This document shows positions 23,384 to 32,211 of a stretch of DNA of 64,000 nt, in pieces. Positions within the stretch are counted from its first letter, which is position 1. Each line of letters opens with the position of its first letter. The notes under the pieces are model-generated. The model saw only the letters and a program-made list of their open reading frames with translations. It was not told where the DNA came from and ran no database searches. Position numbers and translations under genes: made by a program. Origin of the DNA: Jidongwangia harbinensis (GTDB lineage: Bacteria > Actinomycetota > Actinomycetes > Mycobacteriales > Micromonosporaceae); contig NZ_JAIWNC010000031.1 of assembly GCF_020216025.1 (NCBI RefSeq), positions 1 to 64,000 on the forward strand, given 5' to 3'.

Positions 23384-25738
23384 TCACTCGTTCGTGGCAG
23401 CCTCCTCGGGTGCCGCCGTGTCGTCCCCGGCCACCGTCGCGTCGTCCCCGGCCATCTCGGCGACCGCACGCGCGGCGTCTGGGCCGTCGGCCAGCAGCAC
23501 GGCGAAACCCTCCTCGTTCAACACCGGCACCTTCAGCGAGAGCGCCTTGTCGTACTTGCTGCCGGGGTTGTCCCCGACCACCACGAACGCGGTCTTCTTC
23601 GACACCGAACCGCTGACCTTGCCGCCGCGCGACGTCACCGCCTCCGTGGCCTGGTCCCGGGAGTGCGTGGCGAGCGTCCCGGTGACCACCACGGTCAGCC
23701 CTTCCAGCGGGCGCGGGCCGTCGTCGGAGCGCTCGTCGGCCATCCGCACGCCGGCCGCGCGCCACTTGATGACGATGTCGCGGTGCCAGTCCACGGTGAA
23801 CCACTCGCGCAGGCTCTCGGCGATGGTCGGCCCCACGCCGTCGACCGCGGACAGCTCCTCGGCGCTCTCCGCGGCCACCGCCGCCTCGATCGCCTCCATC
23901 GAGCCGAACTGCCGCGCCAGCGCCTGTGCCGCCGTCGGACCGACGTGCCGGATGGACAGCGCCACCAGCACCCGCCAGAGCGGGCGGTTCTTCACCTCGG
24001 ACAGGTTGTCCAGCAGCTTGACCGCGTTGCTGCCGAGGCTGCCGTCCTTGTTCACGAAGAACGGCGAACGCTTCAGGTCGTCGGCGGTCAGCCCGAACAG
24101 GTCGCCCTCGTCGGCGATCACGCCGGAGTCGAGCAGTGCCTGGCCGGCCTTGTAGCCCAGCACCTCGATGTCGAACGCGCCCCGGCCGGCGAGGTGGAAC
24201 ACGCGCTCACGCAACTGCGCCGGGCACGACCGGGTGTTCGGACACCGGATGTCGATGTCGCTCTCCTTGGCGGGCGCGAGCGCCGTGCCGCAGGCCGGGC
24301 AGTGGGTCGGCATCACGAACGGGTGCGCGTCGTCCGGGCGCAGATCCATCACCGGGCCGAGCACCTCGGGGATCACGTCGCCGGCCTTGCGCAGCACCAC
24401 CGTGTCGCCGATCCACACGCCCTTGCGCTCCACCTCGCGGGCGTTGTGCAGGGTGGCCAGCGCCACCGTGGAACCCGCCACCTTGACCGGCTCCAGCACC
24501 GCGAACGGGGTGACCCGCCCGGTCCGCCCGACGTTGACGTCGATGTCGAGCAGCTTGGTGGTGACCTCCTCCGGCGGGTACTTGAAGGCGATCGCCCAGC
24601 GCGGCGCCCGGCTGGTCGAGCCGAGCCGGCCCTGGATCGCCACCGGGTCCACCTTGACGACCACGCCGTCGATCTCGTGCTCGACGTCGTGGCGGTGCTC
24701 GGCGTAGTAGGCGATGTACTCGCGGACGCCGGCCATCCCGTCGACCAGACGCCACCGGTCACTGGTGGGCAGGCCCCAGGACTTCAGTGCCTCGTACGCG
24801 TGGGACTGGGAATCCGGCGTGAACCCGACCCGCGCACCGATCCCGTGCACCACCATGCGCAGCCCGCGGGACGCGGTGATCCGCGGGTCCTTCTGCCGCA
24901 GGCTGCCGGCCGCCGCGTTGCGCGGGTTGGCGAACGGTGCCTTGCCCTGCTCCACCAGCGACGCGTTGAGGTCGGCGAAGGCGGACGCCGGGAAGTAGAT
25001 CTCGCCGCGCACCTCGAGCAGGTCGGGCGGGTTGTCGTCGGTGAGCCGCTCGGGGATCTCGCGGATGGTGCGGACGTTCGGCGTGACGTCCTCCCCGGTC
25101 CGCCCGTCGCCGCGGGTGGCGCCGCGGACCAGGCGACCCTTCTCGTACGTCAGGTTGATCGCCAGACCGTCCACCTTGAGCTCGCAGATGAACTGGACCG
25201 GACCACCGGCGTCGCGTTCGGTGCGGTCGGCCCACGCGGCCAGCTCGGCGTCGTCGAACACGTTGTCCAGCGACATCATCCGCTCGGCGTGCTCCACCGG
25301 CGTGAACTGGGTGGAGAACGTGCCGCCCACGTTCTGCGTCGGCGAGTCCGGCGTGCGCAGGGCCGGGTATCGGGTCTCCAGCGCCTCCAGCTCGCGCAGC
25401 TTCTGGTCGAACTCCGCGTCCGAAATGGTCGGCGCGTCCAGCACGTAGTAGCGGTACTGATGTTCGCGCAGCTCGTCGGCCAGCGCGGCGTGCTGGGCGC
25501 TCACCTCGGGTGGCGGTTCGGCCCCGGCCGCGGCCTCCTGCTCCGGCGTCGCGCGGCCACGGGCGATCTCCTCGGCGGTGGGCTCCGCGGCCGCGGCCGG
25601 ACCCTCCCCGGCGGCGGGCCCCGCATCGGCGGCCGGACCGTCCGGGGCGGGCACCACGGCCCCGGCGTCGGCGTCCGGCCGATCGGACGCGGCCGTCTGC
25701 TCGGCCGCCGACTTCTCAGAAACCGACTTCTTGGGCAC
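23384..25738 (-). CDS. ligA: NAD-dependent DNA ligase
   Basis: Seals nicks during replication and repair, 784 residues. The adenylated Lys is in CELKVDGLAI near residue 187. The OB fold, the Cys4 zinc finger (CPACG then CPNTRSCP), the helix-hairpin-helix repeats and a C-terminal BRCT domain (LEGLTVVVTGTL) are all present. The GTG at 25738 follows GGAGG with 6-base spacing. This adds an Ala/Pro/Glu/Asp-rich N-terminal extension of about 70 residues and gives a longer protein than typical LigA (about 670-720). A short acidic tail follows the BRCT domain. The MetE-like gene lies upstream on the same strand, across the divergently oriented MazF-like gene. Confidence 0.95.
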   Translation of the reverse strand: MPKKSVSEKSAAEQTAASDRPDADAGAVVPAPDGPAADAGPAAGEGPAAAAEPTAEEIARGRATPEQEAAAGAEPPPEVSAQHAALADELREHQYRYYVLDAPTISDAEFDQKLRELEALETRYPALRTPDSPTQNVGGTFSTQFTPVEHAERMMSLDNVFDDAELAAWADRTERDAGGPVQFICELKVDGLAINLTYEKGRLVRGATRGDGRTGEDVTPNVRTIREIPERLTDDNPPDLLEVRGEIYFPASAFADLNASLVEQGKAPFANPRNAAAGSLRQKDPRITASRGLRMVVHGIGARVGFTPDSQSHAYEALKSWGLPTSDRWRLVDGMAGVREYIAYYAEHRHDVEHEIDGVVVKVDPVAIQGRLGSTSRAPRWAIAFKYPPEEVTTKLLDIDVNVGRTGRVTPFAVLEPVKVAGSTVALATLHNAREVERKGVWIGDTVVLRKAGDVIPEVLGPVMDLRPDDAHPFVMPTHCPACGTALAPAKESDIDIRCPNTRSCPAQLRERVFHLAGRGAFDIEVLGYKAGQALLDSGVIADEGDLFGLTADDLKRSPFFVNKDGSLGSNAVKLLDNLSEVKNRPLWRVLVALSIRHVGPTAAQALARQFGSMEAIEAAVAAESAEELSAVDGVGPTIAESLREWFTVDWHRDIVIKWRAAGVRMADERSDDGPRPLEGLTVVVTGTLATHSRDQATEAVTSRGGKVSGSVSKKTAFVVVGDNPGSKYDKALSLKVPVLNEEGFAVLLADGPDAARAVAEMAGDDATVAGDDTAAPEEAATNE

Positions 25739-25890
25739 CGCTGACCTCCGTGTTCGCGCTTGAAGGAGAACGTTAGTACCCCCCTCTGACAATCTGGGGC
25801 GACCGGGCGGCGGCTCACCGACCCGGGTCGGCACAATGGCCCGGCGGCGATCGGCGCTGCGGAACGGGCGGCGGGGACGCGGAGGTGGAC

Positions 25891-26328
25891 ATGCCGGGCT
25901 GGGCACCGTGGCTGCTGGCCGGTGGCGTGGTGCTGGCCGCCGTCGCCGGCTGGGTGCTGCGCCGCCGGGCGGCCGAGGGAGACCCGCGGCCGCGTGGTGG
26001 TGACATCTGGTGGGCGCGTGTGCCCTACGCCGACGGCACCGGCGCCAAGCTGCGGCCGTGTCTGGTGCTGCGCCGGCGCCGGCAGGGCGTACTGGTCCTC
26101 AAGATCACCAGCCAGGACAAGAGCCACCGCCGCGACCACATCCTGATTCCGACCCGGAGCTGGGATCCGCGGGCCCGGCGGGACAGCTATCTCAACCTTG
26201 GCGAACCCGTGCTGGTCCGGCACGACGCCTTCCAGCGGCGCGCCGGGCGGGCCGACCGTGCCACGCTGCGCCGGGTCGCCCTGGGCCGGGCCGCCCGGCG
26301 CGGCACCAGATCCGGACCGGCCCGCTGA
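25891..26328 (+). CDS. Membrane-tethered MazF/PemK-like protein
   Basis: A 145-residue protein with one N-terminal transmembrane helix (about residues 4-24, followed by RRR, so the rest is cytoplasmic). A domain resembling PemK/MazF toxins follows: GDIWWARVPYADG, then KLRPCLVL, then VLKITSQDKS. These match the family's G-D-(I/V)-x-W and R-P-x-L-V-L blocks. ATG has GGAGG 5 bases upstream. There is no neighbouring antitoxin gene, and the usual toxin N-terminus is replaced by a membrane anchor. It may be an RNase-fold protein with a housekeeping role rather than an active toxin. The call rests on short motifs. Confidence 0.65.
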   Translation: MPGWAPWLLAGGVVLAAVAGWVLRRRAAEGDPRPRGGDIWWARVPYADGTGAKLRPCLVLRRRRQGVLVLKITSQDKSHRRDHILIPTRSWDPRARRDSYLNLGEPVLVRHDAFQRRAGRADRATLRRVALGRAARRGTRSGPAR

Positions 26329-26386
26329 CGCAGACCACGCCGGCCCGCGGCCTCAGACCGCACTGGCCCGGCGGCCGCAAACCCCG

Positions 26387-26570
26387 GCAAGACAGGCGGC
26401 GGCCTCAGCTCTCCGCAAGACGGCGGCAGCCTTAACCCCCGCAAGACGGCGGCAGCCTCAACCCCCGCAAGACGGCAGCCTCAACCCCGGCAAGACGGGC
26501 GCCGGCCTCAGACCTCCGCAAGACGGCGGCAGCCTAAACCCCCGCAAGGCGGCGGCCTCAGACCTCGGCG
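26387..26570. repeat. Tandem repeat, period about 26 bp, 7-8 copies
   Basis: Copies of GCAAGACGGCGGCAGCCTCA followed by A/C-rich bases begin at 26387, 26415, 26441, 26467, 26490, 26518 and 26544, with an eroded eighth at about 26568. Spacing varies 23-28 bp. The array fills the space between two convergent genes and runs into the last codons of the MetE-like gene. There is no unique spacer sequence, so it is not CRISPR. It may act as a transcription-termination or RNA-structure zone, or may be a minisatellite. Confidence 0.75.
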
Positions 26571-27556
26571 AGGCGGCGGCCGGCGTCGCGGCACGCCGTC
26601 AACACCGCGCGGGCGTACGGCTCCGGCGCACCGGCCAGGCCGCAGGCGGGCGTGACCACCACCTGCTCGGGCAGGCGCGCCGCCGGGAAGGCGAGGCGGT
26701 GCCAGAGGGTGCGTACCCGCTCGGCGATCTCCTTCGACGTCGGCGCGTGACCGTCGGCGGGCGGCCTGGTGGACGCCGCGCCGGCGAACAGGCCCAGCCC
26801 GGCCTCGATGGCCTCGCCCAGCGGGTCGAGGTCGCGCAGCAGGGACAGGTCGGTCGAGATCGCGGCGGCCCCGGCGTCGCGGACGACCGACAGCGGCAGG
26901 TCCGGCGCGCAGCAGTGCACCACCACCGGCGCCCCGGCGGTCTGCACCACGGTGCGCAGGGCGGTGGCGGCGTCCGGCGCGGGGACCGCCCGGTACGCAC
27001 CGAGCCCGCTCTCGGTCGGAATCCGGCCGAGGATGACCGCGGGCAGCGACGGTTCGTCCAGTTGCAGCAGCACGGTGGCGCGTGGCACCCGCTTCTGCAC
27101 GTCGGCGACGTGCCGGCGGAGGCCCTCGGCGAGCGAGTCGGTGAGGTCGCGGACGGCACCGGGGTCGCGCAGCATCCGGCCGCCGATCGGCAGGTCGAGC
27201 GAGGCGGCCAGGGTCCACGGTCCGGCGGCCTGGATCTTCAGCGTGCCGGCGAAGCCGTCGGCCTGCTCGGTGAGCTGATCCACATCGCGTTCCAGCAGGT
27301 CGGCGGTGCGGCGCAGGTCCCGGCCGGGGCGCGGGGCCATCTGCCAGCGGCCGGCGTAGAGCTGGACCGGCAGGTCGACCAGGAAGCCGGCGCTGCGGCC
27401 GATGATGTCGGCGCCGGGGCCGCGGGCCGGCAGTTCCGGCAGGTGCGGAAGGTCGGGCAGCTCACCGAGGACGAGACGCTGGGCCTCGGCGGCGTCGGTG
27501 CCGGGCAGGGAACCGACCCCGGTGGCGGCGCCGGCCGGCCAGGCGAAGTCAGGCAT
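26558..27556 (-). CDS. MetE-like (cobalamin-independent methionine synthase family) protein
   Basis: UROD/MetE-superfamily TIM-barrel protein of 332 residues, far shorter than MetE (about 750). It matches the C-terminal catalytic half and starts with the family ATGVGSLPG motif. Zinc-ligand-like residues are present as His-Cys in VVVHCCAPD and Cys in TPACGLAG. M. tuberculosis Rv3015c, in the same gene neighbourhood, is a related protein. ATG overlaps the end of mnmA by 8 bp. The methyl acceptor is unknown; core methionine synthesis is not established for this subgroup. Confidence 0.8.
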   Translation of the reverse strand: MPDFAWPAGAATGVGSLPGTDAAEAQRLVLGELPDLPHLPELPARGPGADIIGRSAGFLVDLPVQLYAGRWQMAPRPGRDLRRTADLLERDVDQLTEQADGFAGTLKIQAAGPWTLAASLDLPIGGRMLRDPGAVRDLTDSLAEGLRRHVADVQKRVPRATVLLQLDEPSLPAVILGRIPTESGLGAYRAVPAPDAATALRTVVQTAGAPVVVHCCAPDLPLSVVRDAGAAAISTDLSLLRDLDPLGEAIEAGLGLFAGAASTRPPADGHAPTSKEIAERVRTLWHRLAFPAARLPEQVVVTPACGLAGAPEPYARAVLTACRDAGRRLAEV

Positions 27557-28673
27557 TGCCGGCCGCCCCGGCCCGGTCCCCGGCAACGGCGCCCGGCTCC
27601 GAGACCGTGCCCGACGCGATGGTGGCCGAGCCGAGCACGATGTCCCCGTCCTGGTCGGTGCGGTAGGCCACGATGGCCTGACCGGCGGCGACGCCCCGGG
27701 CCGGGCGGCGCAACCGGGCCACCAGCGTGTCGCCGTCCACGGTGACCACGGCGGGAACGACCTCGCCGTGGGCGCGCATCTGGACGTCGCACTCGACGGG
27801 GGTGCACTCGCCGTGCCAGATCACCCGGTCCGCGGTGACGGTGTCGACCTCGAGGTCCTCGCGGGAGCCGACGGTCACGGTGTTCGTCTTCGGGGTGATC
27901 GACAGCACGTAGCGCGGACGGCCGTCGGGCGCGGGCACCCGCAGGTCGAGGCCCTTGCGCTGGCCGACCGTGTACGCGTAGGCCCCGGAGTGGCGGCCCA
28001 CCACGGCACCGGTGCGGCCGTCGACGACGTCACCGGGGGTCTCGCCCAGCCGGTCGGCCAGGAAACCACGGGTGTCGCCGTCGGCGATGAAGCAGATGTC
28101 GTGCGAGTCGGGCTTCTCGGCGACGGCCAGCCCGCGCTCCGCGGCCTCCGCCCGGACCCGCGCCTTGGTCGAGTCGCCGAGCGGGAAGACCGCCCGGTCC
28201 AGCTGGGCGCGGGTGAGCACGGCCAGCACGTACGACTGGTCCTTGGCCTGGTCGACGCTGCGCCGCAGCAGGCCGTCGGCGCCGAGGCGGGCGTGGTGGC
28301 CGGTGACCACCGCGTCGAAGCCGAGGGCGACCGCCCGGTCCAGCACGGCCGAGAACTTGATCTTCTCGTTGCAGCGCAGGCAGGGGTTGGGCGTCCGGCC
28401 GGCGGCGTACTCGGCGACGAAGTCGTCCACCACGTCGTCCTGGAACTGCTCGGCCATGTCCCAGACGTAGAACGGGATTCCGATCACGTCGGCGGCGCGG
28501 CGCGCGTCGCGGGAGTCCTCCAGCGTGCAGCAGCCGCGGGCGCCGGTCCGGTAGGTCTGCGGGTTGCGCGCCAGCGCCAGATGCACGCCGGTGACGTCGT
28601 GGCCGGCCGCCACCGCCCGGGCGGCGGCGACCGCGGAGTCGACCCCGCCGGACATGGCCGCTAGAACTCGCAT
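27549..28673 (-). CDS. mnmA: tRNA-specific 2-thiouridylase
   Basis: Transfers sulfur to U34 of tRNA(Lys/Glu/Gln), 374 residues. The PP-loop is intact (AMSGGVDSAVAA), as is the family NPCLRCNEKIKF block with its catalytic Cys. The second catalytic Cys is in SHDICFIADGD. Family C-terminal domains (TVGQRKGLDL and GQAIVAYR) are complete. ATG begins MRVLAAMSGG; no strong ribosome site is seen. The gene lies 65 bases downstream of iscS, the expected sulfur donor, and overlaps the MetE-like gene by 8 bp. Confidence 0.95.
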   Translation of the reverse strand: MRVLAAMSGGVDSAVAAARAVAAGHDVTGVHLALARNPQTYRTGARGCCTLEDSRDARRAADVIGIPFYVWDMAEQFQDDVVDDFVAEYAAGRTPNPCLRCNEKIKFSAVLDRAVALGFDAVVTGHHARLGADGLLRRSVDQAKDQSYVLAVLTRAQLDRAVFPLGDSTKARVRAEAAERGLAVAEKPDSHDICFIADGDTRGFLADRLGETPGDVVDGRTGAVVGRHSGAYAYTVGQRKGLDLRVPAPDGRPRYVLSITPKTNTVTVGSREDLEVDTVTADRVIWHGECTPVECDVQMRAHGEVVPAVVTVDGDTLVARLRRPARGVAAGQAIVAYRTDQDGDIVLGSATIASGTVSEPGAVAGDRAGAAGNA

Positions 28674-28738
28674 GCCGCAAGCGTAACCACCGGAGGGGAC
28701 GCCCACCGACCGGGACGGGCCGGGGCCGGCGCGGTGAC

Positions 28739-29914
28739 TCAGCGGGGTGTCTTCATGGCGGTCGCGCGGCGCGCCCGCTCCACCGCGCCGGGCAGCGCGG
28801 CCAGCAGCGCGTCCACGTCCGCGCGGGTCGAGGTGTGCCCGAGCGTGAACCGCAGCGACGACCGGGCCCGGTCGTCGTCCGCACCCATCGCCAGCAGTAC
28901 GTGCGACGGCTGCGCCACCCCCGCCGAACAGGCCGACCCGGTCGAGCAGGCGATGCCCTTCGCGTCCAGCAGGAGCAGCAGCGCGTCGCCCTCGCAGCCG
29001 GGGAACGAGAAGTGCGCGTTGCCGGGCAGGCGGTGCTCCGGATGCCCGTTCAGCACCACGTCGGGCACCGCCGCGCGGACCCGCTCGACCAGTTCGTCGC
29101 GGAGCGCGCCGATCCGCACGGCGTACTCCTGCTGGTTCTTGATCGCGCTCTCCACCGCGACCGCGAACGCGACCACGCCCGCGGTGTCCAGCGTGCCGGA
29201 CCGGACGTCGCGTTCTTGGCCGCCGCCGTGCAGCAGTGGCGTGCACGGCACGTCCCGGCCGAGCAGCAGGGCACCCACGCCGACCGGACCGCCGAGCTTG
29301 TGGCCGGTGAGGGTGAGCGCGGCCGCGCCACCGGCGGCGAAGTCGACCGGGATCTGGCCGACCGCCTGCACCGCGTCGGTGTGGAACGGGATGCCGGCCC
29401 GGGCCGCGACCTCGGCCAGTTCGTGCACCGGCTGCACCGTGCCGACCTCGTTGTTGGCCCACTGGACGCTGATCACCGCGATCTCGTCGCCGTGCTCGTC
29501 CAGCAGGTCGGCCAGGGCCGCCGGATGGACGCGGCCGAGCGCGTCGACCGGCAGCCAGCTGACCGTGGCGCCCTCGTGGCCGCTCAGCCAGTCGACCGAG
29601 TCCAGCACCGCGTGGTGTTCGACCGAAGAGGCCACCACCCGGGTACGCCGGGGGTCGGCGTCCCGCCTGGCCCAGAAGATTCCCTTCGTGGCGAGGTTGT
29701 CGCTTTCCGTGCCGCCGCTGGTGAACACCACCTCCGACGGACGGGCACCGACCACCGCGGCGATCCGCTCGCGGGACTCTTCCACCAGCCGGCGGGCACC
29801 CCGGCCGGCGGCGTGCAGGGACGACGGATTGCCGATCCCCCCGGCCGCGACGACGTACGCGTCGAGCGCTTCGGCGAGCATCGGCGTGGTCGCCGCGTGA
29901 TCCAGGTAGGCCAT
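28739..29914 (-). CDS. iscS: Cysteine desulfurase (IscS/NifS class)
   Basis: PLP enzyme that takes sulfur from cysteine for tRNA thiolation and Fe-S assembly, 391 residues. It begins MAYLDHAATTPM. The PLP-binding Lys is in TGHKLGGPVG, the substrate region in GGTESDNLA, and the catalytic Cys in CSTGSACSAGV on the mobile loop. It lies upstream of mnmA on the same strand, which suggests it supplies MnmA. The sortase gene ends 17 bases upstream, but there is no functional link to it. Confidence 0.94.
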   Translation of the reverse strand: MAYLDHAATTPMLAEALDAYVVAAGGIGNPSSLHAAGRGARRLVEESRERIAAVVGARPSEVVFTSGGTESDNLATKGIFWARRDADPRRTRVVASSVEHHAVLDSVDWLSGHEGATVSWLPVDALGRVHPAALADLLDEHGDEIAVISVQWANNEVGTVQPVHELAEVAARAGIPFHTDAVQAVGQIPVDFAAGGAAALTLTGHKLGGPVGVGALLLGRDVPCTPLLHGGGQERDVRSGTLDTAGVVAFAVAVESAIKNQQEYAVRIGALRDELVERVRAAVPDVVLNGHPEHRLPGNAHFSFPGCEGDALLLLLDAKGIACSTGSACSAGVAQPSHVLLAMGADDDRARSSLRFTLGHTSTRADVDALLAALPGAVERARRATAMKTPR

Positions 29915-29931
29915 CGACTCAAAGCTTATGC

Positions 29932-30633
29932 CTACGACCGGACGACCGGCGTGGCCGTCACGACGACGTTGTCACGGTAGTGGCCGGTCCGCGCGTCGAA
30001 CGGGCCGCCACAGGTGATCAGCGTGAGTCGCAGCACACCGTCCCGGGCGAAGTACTTCTCCAGCGGAATGCGCGTCTTGTCGTACCTCTCCCGCGCCACC
30101 ACCTCGAAGATCCGCCGCTCGCCGTCGGAGCCGGTGAGCGTGATCCGGTCGCCGGTGTCCATCCGGCCGAGCCGGAAGAACGCGCCCTCGCCCTGGTCCG
30201 CGCTGTCCACGTGCCCGGCGATGACGATCGAGCCGGCGGTGGCGGACAGGCCCGGACCGAAGCGGTACCAGCCGACCCGGTCCACGCTCGGCGGGACGTC
30301 GAACTCGCCGGTCTTCGGATCCACGCCGACCGGGGCGACGGTCGCGTTCAGCCGCAACGCGGGCGCGGCGAGCCGCACCGGTGCCGTGACCGCGCCGTCC
30401 TCGGGAAGCGTGCCGTCCCGCACCGCCACCGACCGCGCCGGGGCCGGGGCCGGCGACGCGGAGGCCAGCGCGGACACCGTCGCGGCACCGGTGTCCGGCG
30501 GCGGCTCCGACCGGCAGGCCGACACCCCCACGCCGACCAGCAGCACCGTGCCCAGGCCCGCGGCCACGTACGGCCACCGGGGGCGGCGCGCCCCGGGGAG
30601 ATCCCGGGACGCGCCGTTGCCGGCCGAGGTCAC
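29932..30633 (-). CDS. Sortase, class F/E type
   Basis: Membrane-anchored transpeptidase that would link surface proteins to the cell envelope, 233 residues. An N-terminal helix (about 22-38) is followed by a Pro/Ala-rich linker and the sortase barrel. The catalytic His is in IAGHVDS, the Cys in LITCGG, and an Arg follows in FDARTGHYRDN. The VGWYRFGPG sequence is typical of actinobacterial class F. The GTG start overlaps the stop of the DUF4397 gene by 4 bp (GTGA), so the two are coupled. The DUF4397 protein is the obvious candidate substrate, although it shows no standard LPxTG motif. Confidence 0.87.
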   Translation of the reverse strand: MTSAGNGASRDLPGARRPRWPYVAAGLGTVLLVGVGVSACRSEPPPDTGAATVSALASASPAPAPARSVAVRDGTLPEDGAVTAPVRLAAPALRLNATVAPVGVDPKTGEFDVPPSVDRVGWYRFGPGLSATAGSIVIAGHVDSADQGEGAFFRLGRMDTGDRITLTGSDGERRIFEVVARERYDKTRIPLEKYFARDGVLRLTLITCGGPFDARTGHYRDNVVVTATPVVRS

Positions 30634-31454
30634 GAGCGGCGGACCGGCACGAGCCGGGCGGCACCCGTCACCACCAGCAGCAGGCCCAGGGCCGCCAGGG
30701 CGTACCAGCCGGTGGTCAGGCCGCGGTCGGCCAGGCCGCCGCTGCCGCTGGGCACGCCGCCCGGGGCGGAGTGCAGGCCCTTGATGGTCTGTGCGACCAC
30801 GCCGAGCGTGTCGGCCTCGGCCGAGCCGATCGCGTACACGATGGTGGCCGTGCCCTCCTGCAGGTTGAGGTCCTGCGGGCCGATCGCGACGTCGTCGGTG
30901 CCGGCCAGCACCACGTCCGCGGAGACGGTGCCGGCGGGCAGGTCGGCCTTGGCCTCCTTCGGGTTGGTCAGGTCCTCGAACACCGGCTCGCCGCCGGCCC
31001 GGACGTCCACCGCCGGGGCCGCGGCGGTGTGCCGCACGATCAGGCGGGCCTGGCCGGCGTCGAGCCGGCTGACGTCGTTGGCGAACGGCGTGATGGCGGG
31101 CTGGCCGCTCGCGTTCAGGTGGGCGACCAGGCTGATGTTCGCGCCGCCCGGCACCGCGGCGTCGTCCACGGTGAGGATGGCTTCGGTGAGCGCGGCGCCC
31201 GGCTCGGTCAGCGCGATGTCGTAGCTCCCCTCCTCCAACGACAGCGGACCGGCGATCTTGCCGGGCTGGAAGTTGTCCACCGTCTTCTCGCCGTTGACGT
31301 ACACGTCGACCGGGGTGCCGGGGATCCCGTGCACCACCGAGACCTGTGACGTGGCGGCCAGCGCGGGCGTGGCGGAGACCAGGCTGAGGCCGGCGAAGGC
31401 GAGGGCAGCGGTTGCTGCTCCCGCGGCGGTCCGGCGGAACGTCGTACTCTGCAT
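30630..31454 (-). CDS. Secreted, C-terminally anchored DUF4397 protein
   Basis: A 274-residue surface protein. The Sec signal peptide ends near ATPALA (about residue 33). A DUF4397 beta-sandwich domain follows (QVSVVHGIPGTPVDVYVNG and RLIVRHTAAAPAVDV, apparently two related halves). A Gly/Ser linker, a C-terminal hydrophobic helix and an RR-containing tail complete it, an arrangement like a cell-wall sorting signal, but LPxTG or LAxTG is absent; the nearest sequence is DRGLTTG. ATG follows GGAGG with 7-base spacing. It is coupled to the sortase and divergent from an ECF sigma/anti-sigma operon, so it is probably controlled by that sigma. Confidence 0.83.
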   Translation of the reverse strand: MQSTTFRRTAAGAATAALAFAGLSLVSATPALAATSQVSVVHGIPGTPVDVYVNGEKTVDNFQPGKIAGPLSLEEGSYDIALTEPGAALTEAILTVDDAAVPGGANISLVAHLNASGQPAITPFANDVSRLDAGQARLIVRHTAAAPAVDVRAGGEPVFEDLTNPKEAKADLPAGTVSADVVLAGTDDVAIGPQDLNLQEGTATIVYAIGSAEADTLGVVAQTIKGLHSAPGGVPSGSGGLADRGLTTGWYALAALGLLLVVTGAARLVPVRRS

Positions 31455-31493
31455 CTCGGTGCCTCCAGGAGACTGGGTGTCGGACAGCAGAGG

Positions 31494-31521
31494 TTTCGCC
31501 GCCGCGGCCGCATCCGGATGC
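31494..31521 (-). promoter_or_regulatory. Possible ECF-sigma promoter of the DUF4397-sortase operon
   Basis: Minus strand: GCATCC (31521-31516), 16-base spacer, GCGAAA (31499-31494), about 40 bases before the DUF4397 ATG. This resembles the mycobacterial SigK promoter form CCATCC-N16/17-CCGAAT. The GCATCC box is half of a perfect 12-bp palindrome at 31510-31521, and two more GCATCC copies lie at 31546 and 31558 on the plus strand facing the sigma gene. Confidence 0.42.
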
Positions 31522-31617
31522 GTACCGACAGATAGCCCACTTTCTGCATCCAGCCGCGCATCCCCGGTCGTAGGCCCGGGTAGGCAATCTCTGACCGAGC
31601 GGAAGTGGAGGGGTTCG

Positions 31618-32211
31618 ATGAGCGACCTTTCCGGCCGCGACGACGAACTGGCCCAGCACTTCCGCGACGGCGACGAACATGCGCTGCGGATCGCGTACGA
31701 CCGGTACGGCAGCGCCGTGTTCCACCTGGCGACCCGGCTGCTGCCGAACCGGGCCGACGCCGAGGACGTCACCCAGGCGACGTTCGTGGCGGCCTGGCTG
31801 GGGCGTGGCACCTTCGATCCGGACCGGGGCGGAATGCTGAGCTGGTTGCTCGGCATCGCGCGCCGCAAGGCGATCGACCGGATGCGCGCCGCGGCCCGGG
31901 AGACCCGGGTCACCGACACGGTACGGGCACTGCCCGAGCCGCCGCCGGTGGACGAGTCGCCGGAGCGGGTGCTGGACCGGCTGATCGTCGCGGACGAGCT
32001 GGCCCGGTTGCCCGTCGAGCAGCGGCGGACACTGGAGTTGGCGTTCTACGACGATCTGACGCACCCGCAGATATCGGCGGTCACCGGGATGCCTCTGGGC
32101 ACGGTGAAGAGCCATATCCGGCGGGGCATGGCGAGCCTACGACGACGATGGGAGGTGGACGGTGCAACACCTGGACCCCGATCGGCTGGTACTACTCGCA
32201 TTCTCGGATAG
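31618..32211 (+). CDS. ECF RNA polymerase sigma factor, SigK-like
   Basis: A 197-residue extracytoplasmic-function sigma factor. Region 2 is at residues 25-95 (AEDVTQATFVAAWLG, then WLLGIARRKAIDRMR) and region 4 at 125-180 (RRTLELAFYDDLTHPQISAVTGMPLGTVKSHI). ATG follows GGAGG with 6-base spacing. Its 3' end overlaps the anti-sigma gene by 50 bp. It is divergent from a DUF4397/sortase operon. The layout, with the putative targets divergent and surface-exposed, parallels SigK-RskA in mycobacteria, whose targets are secreted antigens. Confidence 0.9.
   Translation: MSDLSGRDDELAQHFRDGDEHALRIAYDRYGSAVFHLATRLLPNRADAEDVTQATFVAAWLGRGTFDPDRGGMLSWLLGIARRKAIDRMRAAARETRVTDTVRALPEPPPVDESPERVLDRLIVADELARLPVEQRRTLELAFYDDLTHPQISAVTGMPLGTVKSHIRRGMASLRRRWEVDGATPGPRSAGTTRILG

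Noticed and set aside
26387..26570. CRISPR array
   Set aside because: Copies are contiguous at about 26 bp with no unique spacers and no cas genes nearby.
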